DNA from: Limanda limanda
Lineage: Eukaryota; Chordata; Actinopteri; Pleuronectiformes; Pleuronectidae
Assembly: GCF_963576545.1 (NCBI RefSeq)
Contig: NC_083653.1
Coordinates: forward strand, 18,813,639-18,877,638
Direction: 5' to 3'
Length of the DNA: 64,000 nt
The position numbers and the translations under genes are program-made. The notes beneath the pieces are model-generated. The model was not told the DNA's origin. It saw only the letters and a program-made list of their open reading frames with translations, and did no database searches. Of this stretch, positions 25,901-37,900 are shown piece by piece; position 1 is the first letter of the stretch; every line of letters starts with the position of its first letter.

Positions 25901-28900
25901 TTTGCAAGACTGTGAGTTTGTGAGCCATTTCAAACACAGTCTTTGAACATTTTTACAATGCTCTCATCACTTTTTGTGGACTTGTCATGGAGATGGTCAT
26001 GTAATAACAGATGGTTGTGTAAATAGGCCGGGCTTGGCTTAACCTCTGTCTCTGTTCAAAGATGGTCTTTGACATATGATTGGTTCGAGTCGAATATGAA
26101 TGCCGGGGACACTAAGATGACACCACAAGAGCAGTATGGAGGCAAGGTGTTTTTTCTGTTGTTTTATTACATCTAAAGAAGCAGACACAATTGACTTCAA
26201 TTTCATTGGATTCGGCTGAAATGCTCTTTACCCCTTTGAGTTAAAGTTTTTGTGAACTCAAACATTTAACTTGACCCTCCATCAGAATAGGTTTGAGTAG
26301 TTAATGTATGAATTAAAATTTTTCCGTGAACTATCCCTCTAAGGTATTGTTCTGCTTTTAGGAGATTATTGACAACCTACTACAATTTAAGAGTCTAATT
26401 TCAGATATTGTTCGTGAGAATCGTTCCCAAAGTGGTCTCTTGGCTTTCCATAGAAGTAGTCAGTAATGTTTCATGAAACGGATAAATAATGTGGACCTCG
26501 GCCATCAATGGTGCAAAGTAAAACTAAAAACACAGTTTTTCTCAGCCTTCACATGAACACAGGCATCTGTAGCATCTTCAAAATATTTACAATTAAACTT
26601 GAATGCTTGAACCCCATATATATATATAAACACTAAATACAGTAAAAGTAGTAATGACCACCAGGGACTTACATTTAAGACTTCTTCCTTCAAGGTGATG
26701 CTTTCTGATCCAGTGGCCATTACTTTCATGATGCTGATAGAAGCACTGATTCCAGCAGTGTCATTACTAGAATTAGATGAAGTGGTTGTCTTAAGTGCTT
26801 GAAAGATCCCCAAGGCTGCTTCTTGTGTAGCCCCTATGCCCGTCTTGAAGACCTAGAAACAAAAAACTAAATATATATACTTTCAGGGAACTGATAGGTC
26901 CTCTTGTGTGCATTCTGAGCAGTGATTGGTGCTTGGCATGTGTAACTTCATTAGACCATGATAGAGAATGACTTTGGTAATTTCATCCAGGGCTGTGTGT
27001 GCACAAAAGTCACAATTACTGCTAACATTTTTTTAAAATGTATAAATAAGGTTAAAATATTATTATGTACATAATTTATTTTTAAAAAACATCAGGATCT
27101 TACTTTTCTGAGTCCAGGGAGTGCTACATGAGCTATAATGCAACACTTACCTCTGCTAGATTTATTACTTTGTTCAACTCTTCGCTGATGCAGGAGGAGA
27201 ACTCCATCTGCCACTCGCCATCATCACCACAAGTACGAGACTTGTAACCAGTCTTGCCGTCGTCACACTGATTAATCACTCTACCTCCTTTTGGGGTTTT
27301 TGGCCAAATCCCCTCTTTAGGGCAAATTTTTTCCGATGCTAGAAAAAAAGCAGCACACCATTAGATGGTTAAAGGGGACATATTATGAAAATTCCACTTT
27401 TGTGGTGCTTCTACACGTTATTTTGGGTATCTGGCGTGTCTACCGTCCCAAAAACTCTGGAAAAAAACAACTCCCGTGATTTGATGTGGTTCCTCTCTGT
27501 CAGAAACGCTACCCTAGAGTGCGTCCTATGGGATTATGGGCTTTTTCCACGTCAGGATTAGCCATAGCCGCCCCCCCCCCCCCCCCGGAGGTGGAGATCT
27601 GGCGGAGGAAGAGACCAGGGTAAAGTCCTCAACTCGAGGGGGGGGGGGCTGCTGGCTCCATGTCAGCGGCTCGCTTCTGGTGGACGTGTTGCTGCTGCCT
27701 CTGCTCTATGTGACTTTTGACAGACACACAGACAGACAGACAGACAGACAAAGGGATCGTGTGAAGCTGTGCCGCTCCCAAATTCTGGACGCGAGCCCGG
27801 CCGGGAGCTGCACCTCCACCTCTCCCTCTCCTCGCGCACCTCGGCCGGGCTCGCTGTGTGTCTGTCAGCCGGGGCAGCGTGAGGCAGCGGGGGTGAGTGC
27901 GGGGCAGAGTGCGAGGCAGAGTGCAAGGCAGGGGGGGTGAGTGCGGGGCAGAGTGCGAGGAAGCGGGGCAGAGTGCGAGGCAGGGGGGGTGAGTGCGGGG
28001 CAGAGTGCGAGGCAGCGGGGCAGAGTGCGAGGCAGCGGGGCAGAGTGCGAGGCAGCGGGGCAGAGTGCGAGGCAGCGGGGCAGAGTGCGAGGCAACGAGG
28101 CAGAGTGCGAGGCAGCGGGGGTGAGCGCGAGGCAGCGGGGCAGAGTGCGAGGCAGCGGGGGTGAGTGCGAGGCAGCGGGGCAGAGTGCGAGGCAGCGGGA
28201 ACGTGTCTATAGCCCCCACATCCCTTTGTCTGTCTGTGTGTGTCTGTGTGTGTGTGTGTGTGCGTGTGTGTGTCTGTGTGTGTGTGTGCCCGCGTTCAGA
28301 ATATATGCCCTGTATGAATAAATATACACATACAATTATATACTGTATACACACATATGTAATGCATGTATTTCAATAAATGTAAATCTTTATCAGAAGG
28401 TGTAGTAGTTTGAAAATTGTAGCTTCAATGAAGAAAAACAACAAACTGATACAGAAATATATGTGTAGGACAGTGACTTAAAATGATTTAAACAACCTTA
28501 AATATGCTAAGGGGGGATTTAAGACGTGAAAGCTGATGTGTGTGTGTGTGTGAGTGACAGGGGGGGCGGGGCGTTGACGGGGAGGGCGGGGCGGTGACAA
28601 GGGGGGGGGGGGCGGGGAGGTGAGAGGGGGGGGGGGGCGGGCACTCAAAACAGGTCAATCTGAGGAGGGCTGTTTTAGACAGGGTAAGAAGGCTGCTGTT
28701 TTAAATGATCCTTGTGGTATTTTGACCAAAAAATGTTAAAGACATTTCATTAAGACCCCAAGGAACCAAATCAACTTGTGGTAAAATGGGCATAATATGT
28801 CTCCTTTAAAGAGAAGAAATATAAAACACTTACACATAATAATTTAACCTAGTTTAATAATTTAAATTACACCGAAGACAGTTAGAAATTCAATCAGGTG

Positions 28901-31900
28901 AAATCCAAAAGGGTTTCATAATCGTACCACGAATTACTAGGATATCCACGCTTTCACTTTTCGTCTGTCCTTTTTGGTTTTTAAAACTGACTTCCCATCT
29001 TGTTGCAGTACTTTCCTTGCATGAGAACTCATACTTGACAGAATAGACCAGGATATCTCCATGAGCTGCAACGAAAAACAAATGCTAGTTTCAGGGCTCC
29101 ATTTGTGGTTCTAGATTTTGCATGCATGTAAGTGCATGTCAGTGAATTAAATCTGTGTTCATATCATCATGTATTTTGGAGCTGTAGCTCACAGAAGGAA
29201 ATATATTGTAGGTTTGTCTTACCTGGGTCGGGTCCTCTACTCTCCCCTCCAGGGGGTTGCCACGAAACGTTGTAGCTCTCCGTGCTATTTTTGATGGTGG
29301 CAGTCACAGTCACGTCTTTGTTACCGCTGACTGAACAGTCTGTTACAGGTGGATCGATTTTCATGGTAATCACTTCAGGCAGGAGTGACACTTTCAGCTC
29401 TGCCTTGGCTGTGTGTGTGACTGACCCAAAAGTGAATCCACACTCATATGTACCTGTGGAAAACATGTCGGTACATTACCTTCTCCAGCTAAAAACAGAA
29501 TGAATTAGACTCTTTGGTCTTAAAGATGACTTGGATCACCAACTTGTCTGACATGCTTTTGCGCAAACCAAAATTTGGATCACTTTTTGTACAAGTATGT
29601 GCCACCACTTCAGTGTTTTGCTGATGAAACGTCATAACGTACACATGTATTTGTGATGGGCACACAAACACAGAAACCTCCTATTCAGACATGATTGAAT
29701 GCAGTATCTGCTGTGTTAACCCTAACCCAACTCCAGAGACATCTTAAAGGTGACATATTAGCTAAAAATCTGGGCGCTTGTATCTCGTTTATGAGGGAGG
29801 AGGGGTGAGGGGGGGCACTCAAAACATCCAGATACAGAAGGTATAATTTGTGCTTTAGACTGATGTCACTGAGTCTGTCATTGTGATTGTGAGTCAGAGA
29901 TGTACTGACTGGCCTCTACTCAGAGACCATAGTTTCCTCTTCTTTAGGCCACCTTCTGGCCAATGTTCACATTTCTTGTCCCATCAGCAATTTAGTTTTC
30001 TACTGTAAAATAGAAATAATACCTCACAGTGGTCTTGGTTTGCTGTCTTGTTAACATCCTTTTGTGAAACAAAGGATCCTGTTGTCTGCACTGTAGTATA
30101 AGAGAGAAAATATCAGTTTCTTCCAGATCTCTGTCTCCAGTCCAGTTATCTTTTATTACGAAAGCCAGGCTTCGGCCCACCTGACTATTTCTACAGAGGT
30201 AATGGATAGCTAAAAATCTGGGCGCTTGTATCTCGTGAAGGAGGGAGGAGGGGGGGGGGGATCAATCTGAAGAGGGCTGCTTTAGACAGGGTAAAAAGGG
30301 TGCTGTTTTAAATTATCCTTGTGGTATTTTGACCAAAATATGTTTCAGACATTTCATTAAGACCCCAATGAACCATTTCAACTGCGGTAAAATGGGCATA
30401 ATATGTCACCTTTAAGGCTACTCAGTTATCTATATAAACTTAGTAAAACGGTGTAAAATACAAGATCTTTTACACAAAGTTTCAACCAGATGGTTGGCAG
30501 TTTGATCAAAACAAGAAGTGCCCTTGGGCAAAATACTGAACAAAATGCCTCCGACAGATGTGTGGCAGTGTGGGATTGATGTATGATAGAAGGACTGCAC
30601 ATAAGTAGGGTGGATGGCAAAACCGTACTGTGAAGCACTTTGAGTGCAAGACTAGTAATGCACTATATACTTTAAATACAGACCATTTACCATAGACAGA
30701 AGGAGGGTCACTTGTAGGGATGCACCGATCCGATATTTGTATCGCTATCGCTACCGAAATTGAAGAAATTTCTAGATCGGGTATCGGTGACAATGGGCCG
30801 ATCCATATCGGCGGATCTATTCAGTGTAATTCTATGCTGTGCGCTGTGAGTGACGTCATACGCAAGCAACACGCCGTGTTTACAAAATGCAGCGAGAGAA
30901 AGAATCAGCTCCCCCGTGTCACTTATGAGTTTAACAGCACAATGGGGGGGAGGGGTCCGGTGGCGCCTCACGGTGGCGCTGGTGCGGGGGGCTTTTTCTC
31001 ATTTTCTTGGGACCGCCGGAGGGCCCCCCGGACCGGAGGGTTCCCCCAGCAGGCGACGTAGCTGAGGTGATCCCCAAGAAGGGCCCGACACGCGTCCAGA
31101 GTCGCCGCCGCTGCAGACCGCCGTACCCGGTCCCCTCCGACGGCCCGCCTTCCGCACCGGCAACGACTCTGGACGCGTGTCGGGCCCTTCTCGGGGATCA
31201 CCTCAGCTACGTCGCCCGCTGGGGGAACCCTCCGGTCCGGGGGGCCCTCCGGCGGTGCTCCTCGGCTGGCGCCTAGCAGCTGACTCAGAACTGGTGCGGA
31301 CCAGGGGAATCCGACTGTTTAATAAGTATCGGTATCGGATCGGTATCGGCCGATACTAAACCTCAGATATCGGTATCCGTATCGGAGGTGAAAAAAGCGG
31401 ATCGGTGCATCCCTAGTCACTTGTGTAATTAACATATAAATAGATTGTCAACACACACAGGACCAAGTAGTCCTTTGATAACAATCACACGTGATTCTAA
31501 TCACAACACATAAAACAATGATGTAAAGCAGTACCAATTTCGAAGATGGCAAACGACAAAGGGACATTACAAATTAAGGTAAACAATAAAAGGCGATTTT
31601 ATTTCTTGAAAATTAGTTTTGAAAAGCCATCAGATTAGGAGTGTACTGTGCAGTCTCCCGGGTTACTGTCTAGTCTCCCAGATTACGGGTTGGTTTTAGA
31701 CAACCTGTTTGATGCACAAATCTGGGATTCATCAACATGTTCTGACCTAAATTTGTTCGTGCTCTGGGAACAAATGTAGAACTTCCTCGGACCAGGCATA
31801 CCTGCTCTCTTCATGACAAACGGATGTCCTTATATGGATAAATAGAGGCGTGGCTGTATACAAATTGCAGAGAGCGGACATGTGCCTGTCGATTTCAAAT

Positions 31901-34900
31901 GATTCTGATTCACAAACATACACATAGAGGTGAGAACAAATTGGCTGGTGCGCACGTGTCATGAATCCAGTGGCAACGTACGTATTTTGTGCGGAGAACA
32001 TTTCTGCGCACATGTTAGTAAATGAGGCCCATTGTTTTCTGGAGACTCTTTGTGTAGCTGAATAATGAAAAATGCAGTAAAAGAAAAATATCTTGACTGG
32101 ATCCAAGAGCAGGAGACATTTATGTTTCGCTCAATCTCATTTATTCAAATGAAAAAGAGGAAGTAAGGTTTCCAATTAATGAAAAAATGAATCTATCAAT
32201 CAATCAGATTTTTATTTGAAAAGCCCAAAGTCATGAATCACAACATGCCTCATAAGGCTTAACAAGGTCCGATATCCTCTGCCATTAACCCCCACAAAGT
32301 AAAATTGTTTTGACCCATATCAAACATTGTCAGCTGGCCAACATAGTGCAAGGCATGATGGAACTTGGGCGTTAAACTCCTGTTTGCAGGATCTTGGCCA
32401 CAAGTAAGCCATCGAAATACCGCACATCAACCAAGGTGCCACAGGTGGCCTGCATTTGTTTTGTGGTATTGTGGCCATAATTAACATTTATCATACGATT
32501 CTTTTGGTTAGACCCTGCCTACAGCCAAAAAGTCCAATAAAGGCACACATTTGTTTTAGGATAGTCCGCCCACAATCATTTTGCCCCGGCCACAAAAAGG
32601 CCAGAAGTGCTGCATCACTGCCTGAAGTGGCCCACATCCATATGCCATCTGGGCCTCAACCAGATAGAGGAAAAATGACCAAAATACCCTTTAAACAGAG
32701 GGGGGGAAATGCAGAACACTCAGGGAGAGCCGCTTATGTATCAATTTGAGCACTGAGCACTCTCTGTGGACTAATTGTATATCAGTGTGTATCATATTCC
32801 TTTTTCTCAATAAAGTACAATGCCATTGTTCACACAGACATTGCACCAATCACATTACCATACCACATTGTCACTCAGAACGTAAACTTCACATTCACTG
32901 CAAAACACTCATGTCAGGCATTTTATCGCTGCAGAAGAAAATTAACCATTAATTCAGTCGCGCTTCAACTTAAAAAAAAAATGTCAGTGTGAAATGTTTG
33001 TACTTGCCTGACCCGGAGCTGGTCACTTCCTTGAGAGTAATTGCAATACAGGAACTACCGCAGTCTTTTAGAGTCACCACACTACCAACTGTGAGATCCA
33101 AATGCTTGTTTTCCCTGATCAACTTCCAGCCAGTGCTGTGTGCTTCCCCCTCAAATGTGCAGTTCAGTGTTGGGCTGGACTTGTAGCGCACGCTGTCCTC
33201 TGGAGCTGTGATGTTGACCAGTCCTAGTTGAAGAAGGCAACATGGATACAAATCAATACAGTGGATGTCAGACATGCACTCCAGAGAACGTCTGCATAAT
33301 GGGCTCCAGACATTCTCCAGAGTTTGCCTTTCACACATGACCAACGCAGCAGAAGATTCTCTGCTCAGGCGTGTTCAAAGCAATGCTCAGGTCAGGGGTG
33401 GTGCAGCAGACAGAATCAGGAGATAATGTATGAATAACGTTGGCTGTCATCACCAAAAGCTCTTCCTCTGTATCTTCTACGTGTATGACACCACTTTTTC
33501 ATCGTGACATAATTGTATCCTTTGTTCTTCCTCATATTTGCGTCAGTCCTTTCAACTCGCTCACGGGAATCCTGAGGAGGATCTGCTGCTGTGTTCTCAA
33601 ATAGGCTCATTCAGACATTATCCTGAGTTTTCTTCAGGGTTCTGGGAGGAAAAACTCATGTCTGAAAGCAGCTAATTTCCACTGGTTTGTGTGAACCGTC
33701 ATTCATCTATCTGTCCCAGTATATCTTCCACAGCAACATACCTTGACACCTCCTTGCTAAATCACCCTTACATACTCACATGCCCCAGTGGATGATTGGA
33801 AACCTTGACCTTTTTTGTTGCTCCCATGGTATAAACATGAACAAATTTGTATTTGTATGTATCTTTTAATTGACAATGCAATGGTGATTAAACAACTCAG
33901 TCATTCTTCCATCATAAGGCGAGGGATTAGGGAGGAATCCAATACTGGCCGCCTACAGATTTACAGTAACCAGGTTACAACAGTGCATGCAAATGTTAGA
34001 TTACCTTTGTAACTTGCTTTTCTGAGTAACAATAACAAGTTATTGAGTGTACAGAAATGTCCTAATGCCCAGGCCACAGTGGATGCTGGAGCGGTGAGTG
34101 TGCAATGTCTTGCCTTTTAGTTTGGCACGGCCGATGCTGGGCTGCAGGTAGCAGCCCTGCAGAGGCACGCATCAGAAACGGTCCTTGTGTGAACAACAGA
34201 TGTGCATGTGGTACAGCAGATCAACGATGCAGCCGTCATGCACTGACCACACACATATTGCGACCAGTGTTGGGAAGGATACTTTCAAAACGTATTCCGT
34301 TATGGAATACAGAATACATGCCCAAAAATGTAATCTGTAACGTATTCCATTACATTAACTAATCTGAGTAACGTATTCTGAATACTTGGAATACTTCCGG
34401 TTTGTATTGCATTTTTTAAGTGTATGATTGCGGCGTTGTTATAGTCAGTGGAGCAGCAGCAGTTTAAACTCTCTGGCCCGATGCGGCGGGCCAGCTGGAT
34501 GACCGGCTCCCCTCAACCCCACCTCTGTGCCGGCCCCACCGGACGCTGAAGGACCCCCCCCCCCCCCCCCCCTGCGCCAAGGCTGCCTCACGCCGTGCAG
34601 CGATCGTTTCGGCGTCGGGTCTATTTTTTTTTGCTATTGACGCGAGCGTATCGCTCCAGGAAACACACTGAAAAATGATTTTAAACGATATTGATGACAT
34701 TTTATATGATATAAATGATAAAGTATGCATCCCATAGTTTGTATTCCCCTTCTGTTGTCCTGGAGTTTTAATTTGACCAATTTTACCGATCACATTATTA
34801 AATGCCCCCCTCTGCCCATCCACTACAGACACACAAGCAGTCATAAAGATAAAAAGAGAGGGGGGGGGCGGTGAATACGTAATTTACCCTCGACACCCGA

Positions 34901-37900
34901 CATTGAACGGAGCAAACAGCGGAGAAGTTCTTGAAGATAGATGACATTAAATTGGGACGCTGTTGCAGTTAATGTTGGAGCAACGAGTGACTATATGCTT
35001 TAATACTACTGGGTCAACGGGTGATATCATTAGAGCTGCCCGGCGCTTCAGCGTCCGGTGTGAACCCGGCGTGCCTCGCTGGCCTCCTGCAGAGCCATGA
35101 CAGCGGAGCTCTGGAAGCGCAGGTCGGTCTTCTCTCACCAAGTGCTGGAAGGGCAGCTTGCGGATCAGCAGCTCCGTGGATATCTAGTAGCGACGGAACT
35201 CCCTCAGAGCCTCGGTCCCGGGCCTGTAACGATGAGGCTCTTTCACACCGCCGGGGGCCCGGGCGCTCTTACGGCAGCCCTGGTCTCCAGCTGCTTCCTG
35301 GGGGCTTTGCCGCCGGTGGATTTACGAGAGAGTGAATAAACTCGAGAAGTACCGTCATGTAATCCACTGATTTCAACAATGTAACTGTATTCTGAATACC
35401 ATCTATTTATTTTGTAACTGTATCGGAATACAGTTACTCATAATTTGTATTCTAAATACGTAACGCCGTTACATGTATTCCGTTACTCCCCAACACTGAT
35501 TGCGACCCAAGGTGATTCTGTTGGAGGTTCAATATTCTATACAATATGCAGGGTTTCCCCCAGTGCTGTATAGGCCTGGCGGGCCGCCAGGCCTTACTCC
35601 CCCCCCCCGCCAGGCTAAGCGTCGCATGTTTTTTTTAATTTAAAAAAAAAAAAAAAAAACGTCACTCGCGCACATCAACAACACTTCACTTCCTCATTGA
35701 GCCCCGATCCCCAAGCAACCATCCTATTGGTCCAAACAGTCACAAGTCCCACCCAGACGCCTTCACTGACCCTCGGACATCAGAACGCTCCTTCAACACA
35801 GTGTTTTACTGAACATACGTCGCCTTCACTGACCCTCAGACATCAGAACGCTCCTTCAACACAGTGTTTTACTGAACATAAGTCAAAACCGAACATAAAC
35901 ATAAACCCAGTCCGTTACACTATTAGGCTGCAGCTATTTGGTTTTATTTATTTAAAAATAGGGTACTTCTTATTTCATACATTTTCCACAAATATGAGGA
36001 GGACTCAAATAGCCTTACAAAGTTCTGTGTATAATTTATTTCAAAGTAGGCCGACTATTGTCTGTGTATTTTGTTTGTTTGTTATTTTGTTGCTTGTCTG
36101 TTTGAGTAGCTGGCTGAAAGCAAAGAAGTAGTACGCTTATCTTTTATTGGTCCCAAACTGTTACGGTTCATTGTTTCTGAAATAAGAGGCCTGACTGCTA
36201 TGTTCACAGCAAACTTGAATTTTTTTTAATATTAAGTAGGGCTGCCACTAACGACTATTTTTCTATCGATTAATCTGACAACTATTTTATCGATTAGTCG
36301 ATTAATCTAAACGATTAATTTTCCTCCAAAAAAATCAAATTGACCATTTCAATTCAGTTAATTTAATTTTGATAACAACAAACTGTATGTCACCATATAA
36401 TGCAGCACAAAACAAAATGTAAACAAAGGCTCAAATATTAAAGTGCAAAACTGTAGGTTTAAACTAGCAACTCCAACGTGATAAGAATAAATAAAAAAGA
36501 GAGCTTATAAGTAAAGTCAGCAGTGCAACTCAAAAAGATATCAAAGTATCTATTTAACCCCTTATCAAAATAAAAAAGTTAGGTGTGCATATTAAACAAA
36601 GTGCAACATGTTTAGAGTATAAGAAACAATGGTGTCCAGCTCAAAATCCGACTCAACACCCCCCGCGGGTGCCTTCTAGCAGCCCTACCACCAGGCTTAG
36701 CAAGTTTTCTGGGGGAAACCCTGATATGTATTATGCACAAAATTGTTGTTCACTGTGCTTTACAGTGAAACCCCAAAAAGTTATCATTAATAACTGTGTT
36801 TTTAGAAATAAAGTTAAAAAGGATTTCTCCTGATGGATTAATACAACAATATCATATTTTCTCAGAGTGCAAAATAACATAGTGATCTAAATGAATGACT
36901 CTTTTTCACTGACCTACATTGTCGACCCGAACCTTAGCTGAGAGATTGGCCATCAGATCCTCCAACAATTGATTAAGTTCAGAGGTCTTAAGTTTGATGC
37001 AGACGACTGCCTTGAAGTCAGCCTTTTCGCGACTTTGGAAAGAATAAATAAATATATCAGTTAATGGCATAGCAAAGTGTACATTTGGGTAAGGACATGG
37101 AAATTGTTTTGTGTTAATTTGTCTCAAAAGGCTATCAAAAAATATTTTCGAAGCAAGGTACATTACCTGCTAACATTTACGTGCAGGGACTCAAAGCCAT
37201 TCAATCGATTTCTGAACGCACTCTCCAGCTTTGAAAAGAAACAGTGATAAAATCATGTATATCTGACTTGTGTTTTTTAGAGACAAACACCCTCTGGTAT
37301 TATAAGTCTGTCACAAGAGCAAAATGTACCTCTGTAGTTTTGTTAGCATTCCAGGGTCCTTGCATCAGCGTAACAGATCCATTGATGGAAACTGTAGATT
37401 GAAAATATTATCATTAGTTTTAGTTTTGCTCTCTACAGTGTATATATTATTAAATAGATACAATTACTGTTTTTTTACTGCTTTAATGACCTTTGCTCTA
37501 TTATGCCACAGAGATCTTTTCAAAATACTATAAATTATCAAGAGAAAATACTAGTAAAAATACTACAAATATCGGGTCAAGTATCATGACTGGTACCTTG
37601 GACTTTGGCAACGCAGAGTGGTTCGATGTGGGACATGTTTTGTGTGCAAGTTGTTTCGGTGCAGCATGAGGAATTGTAGCACACTTCGTTGCTCCAACTG
37701 TACCCGACAGAGCAATTGCAACTGGTTGTGTCTCCAATCAGAAAGCATTCTAGAAAGTGAAGCACAATCTTCAGATTCCTAAAACCCTCAAAACTCAGTT
37801 TGAAATCTAAATATTCATTAATCAAGGTTGAATCTGAATGAAAAATCCCAAGTTACTGTGACTGTAGGTGTGGTTGGATTTAATAAATGATTATTAGCTG

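Larger units (their letters stand above)
15711..26341. repeat. Left copy of a segmental duplication (meprin 3' end plus receptor 3' end)
   Basis: This stretch matches 55476-63965 in the same orientation. It starts at AAAAAGGCT and ends at CTATCCCTCTAA. It spans the last three meprin exons, the convergent intergenic DNA and the last four receptor exons. The left copy has extra blocks: 16269-16789 (TTAA element), about 17484-18357 (holding the EGF exon), about 21417-21905, 22017-22254 (hAT-like MITE), about 22320-22480 and about 23470-23590. Last-exon identity with the right copy is 145 of 151 bases by hand count. Confidence 0.9.
27373..28805. mobile_element. TTAA-flanked element with internal GC-rich minisatellite, in a receptor intron
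   Basis: The left end reads AGGGGACATATTATG and the right end CATAATATGTCTCCT, as inverted repeats. TTAA flanks both sides (27369-27372 and 28806-28809). Inside are a C tract, a TG tract and the 20-base minisatellite. No transposase frame is seen. A relative lies at 29748-30411. Confidence 0.65.

Noticed and set aside
27536..28354. Long open frames on both strands (up to 241 codons) rich in serine, arginine, histidine and proline
   Set aside because: They are read-through of a 20-base GC-rich tandem repeat and TG/CA runs, with no domain and no splice context.
34464..34844. 126-codon minus-strand frame
   Set aside because: It lies in the non-coding interior of the hAT-type element, and similar frames recur in its other copies.
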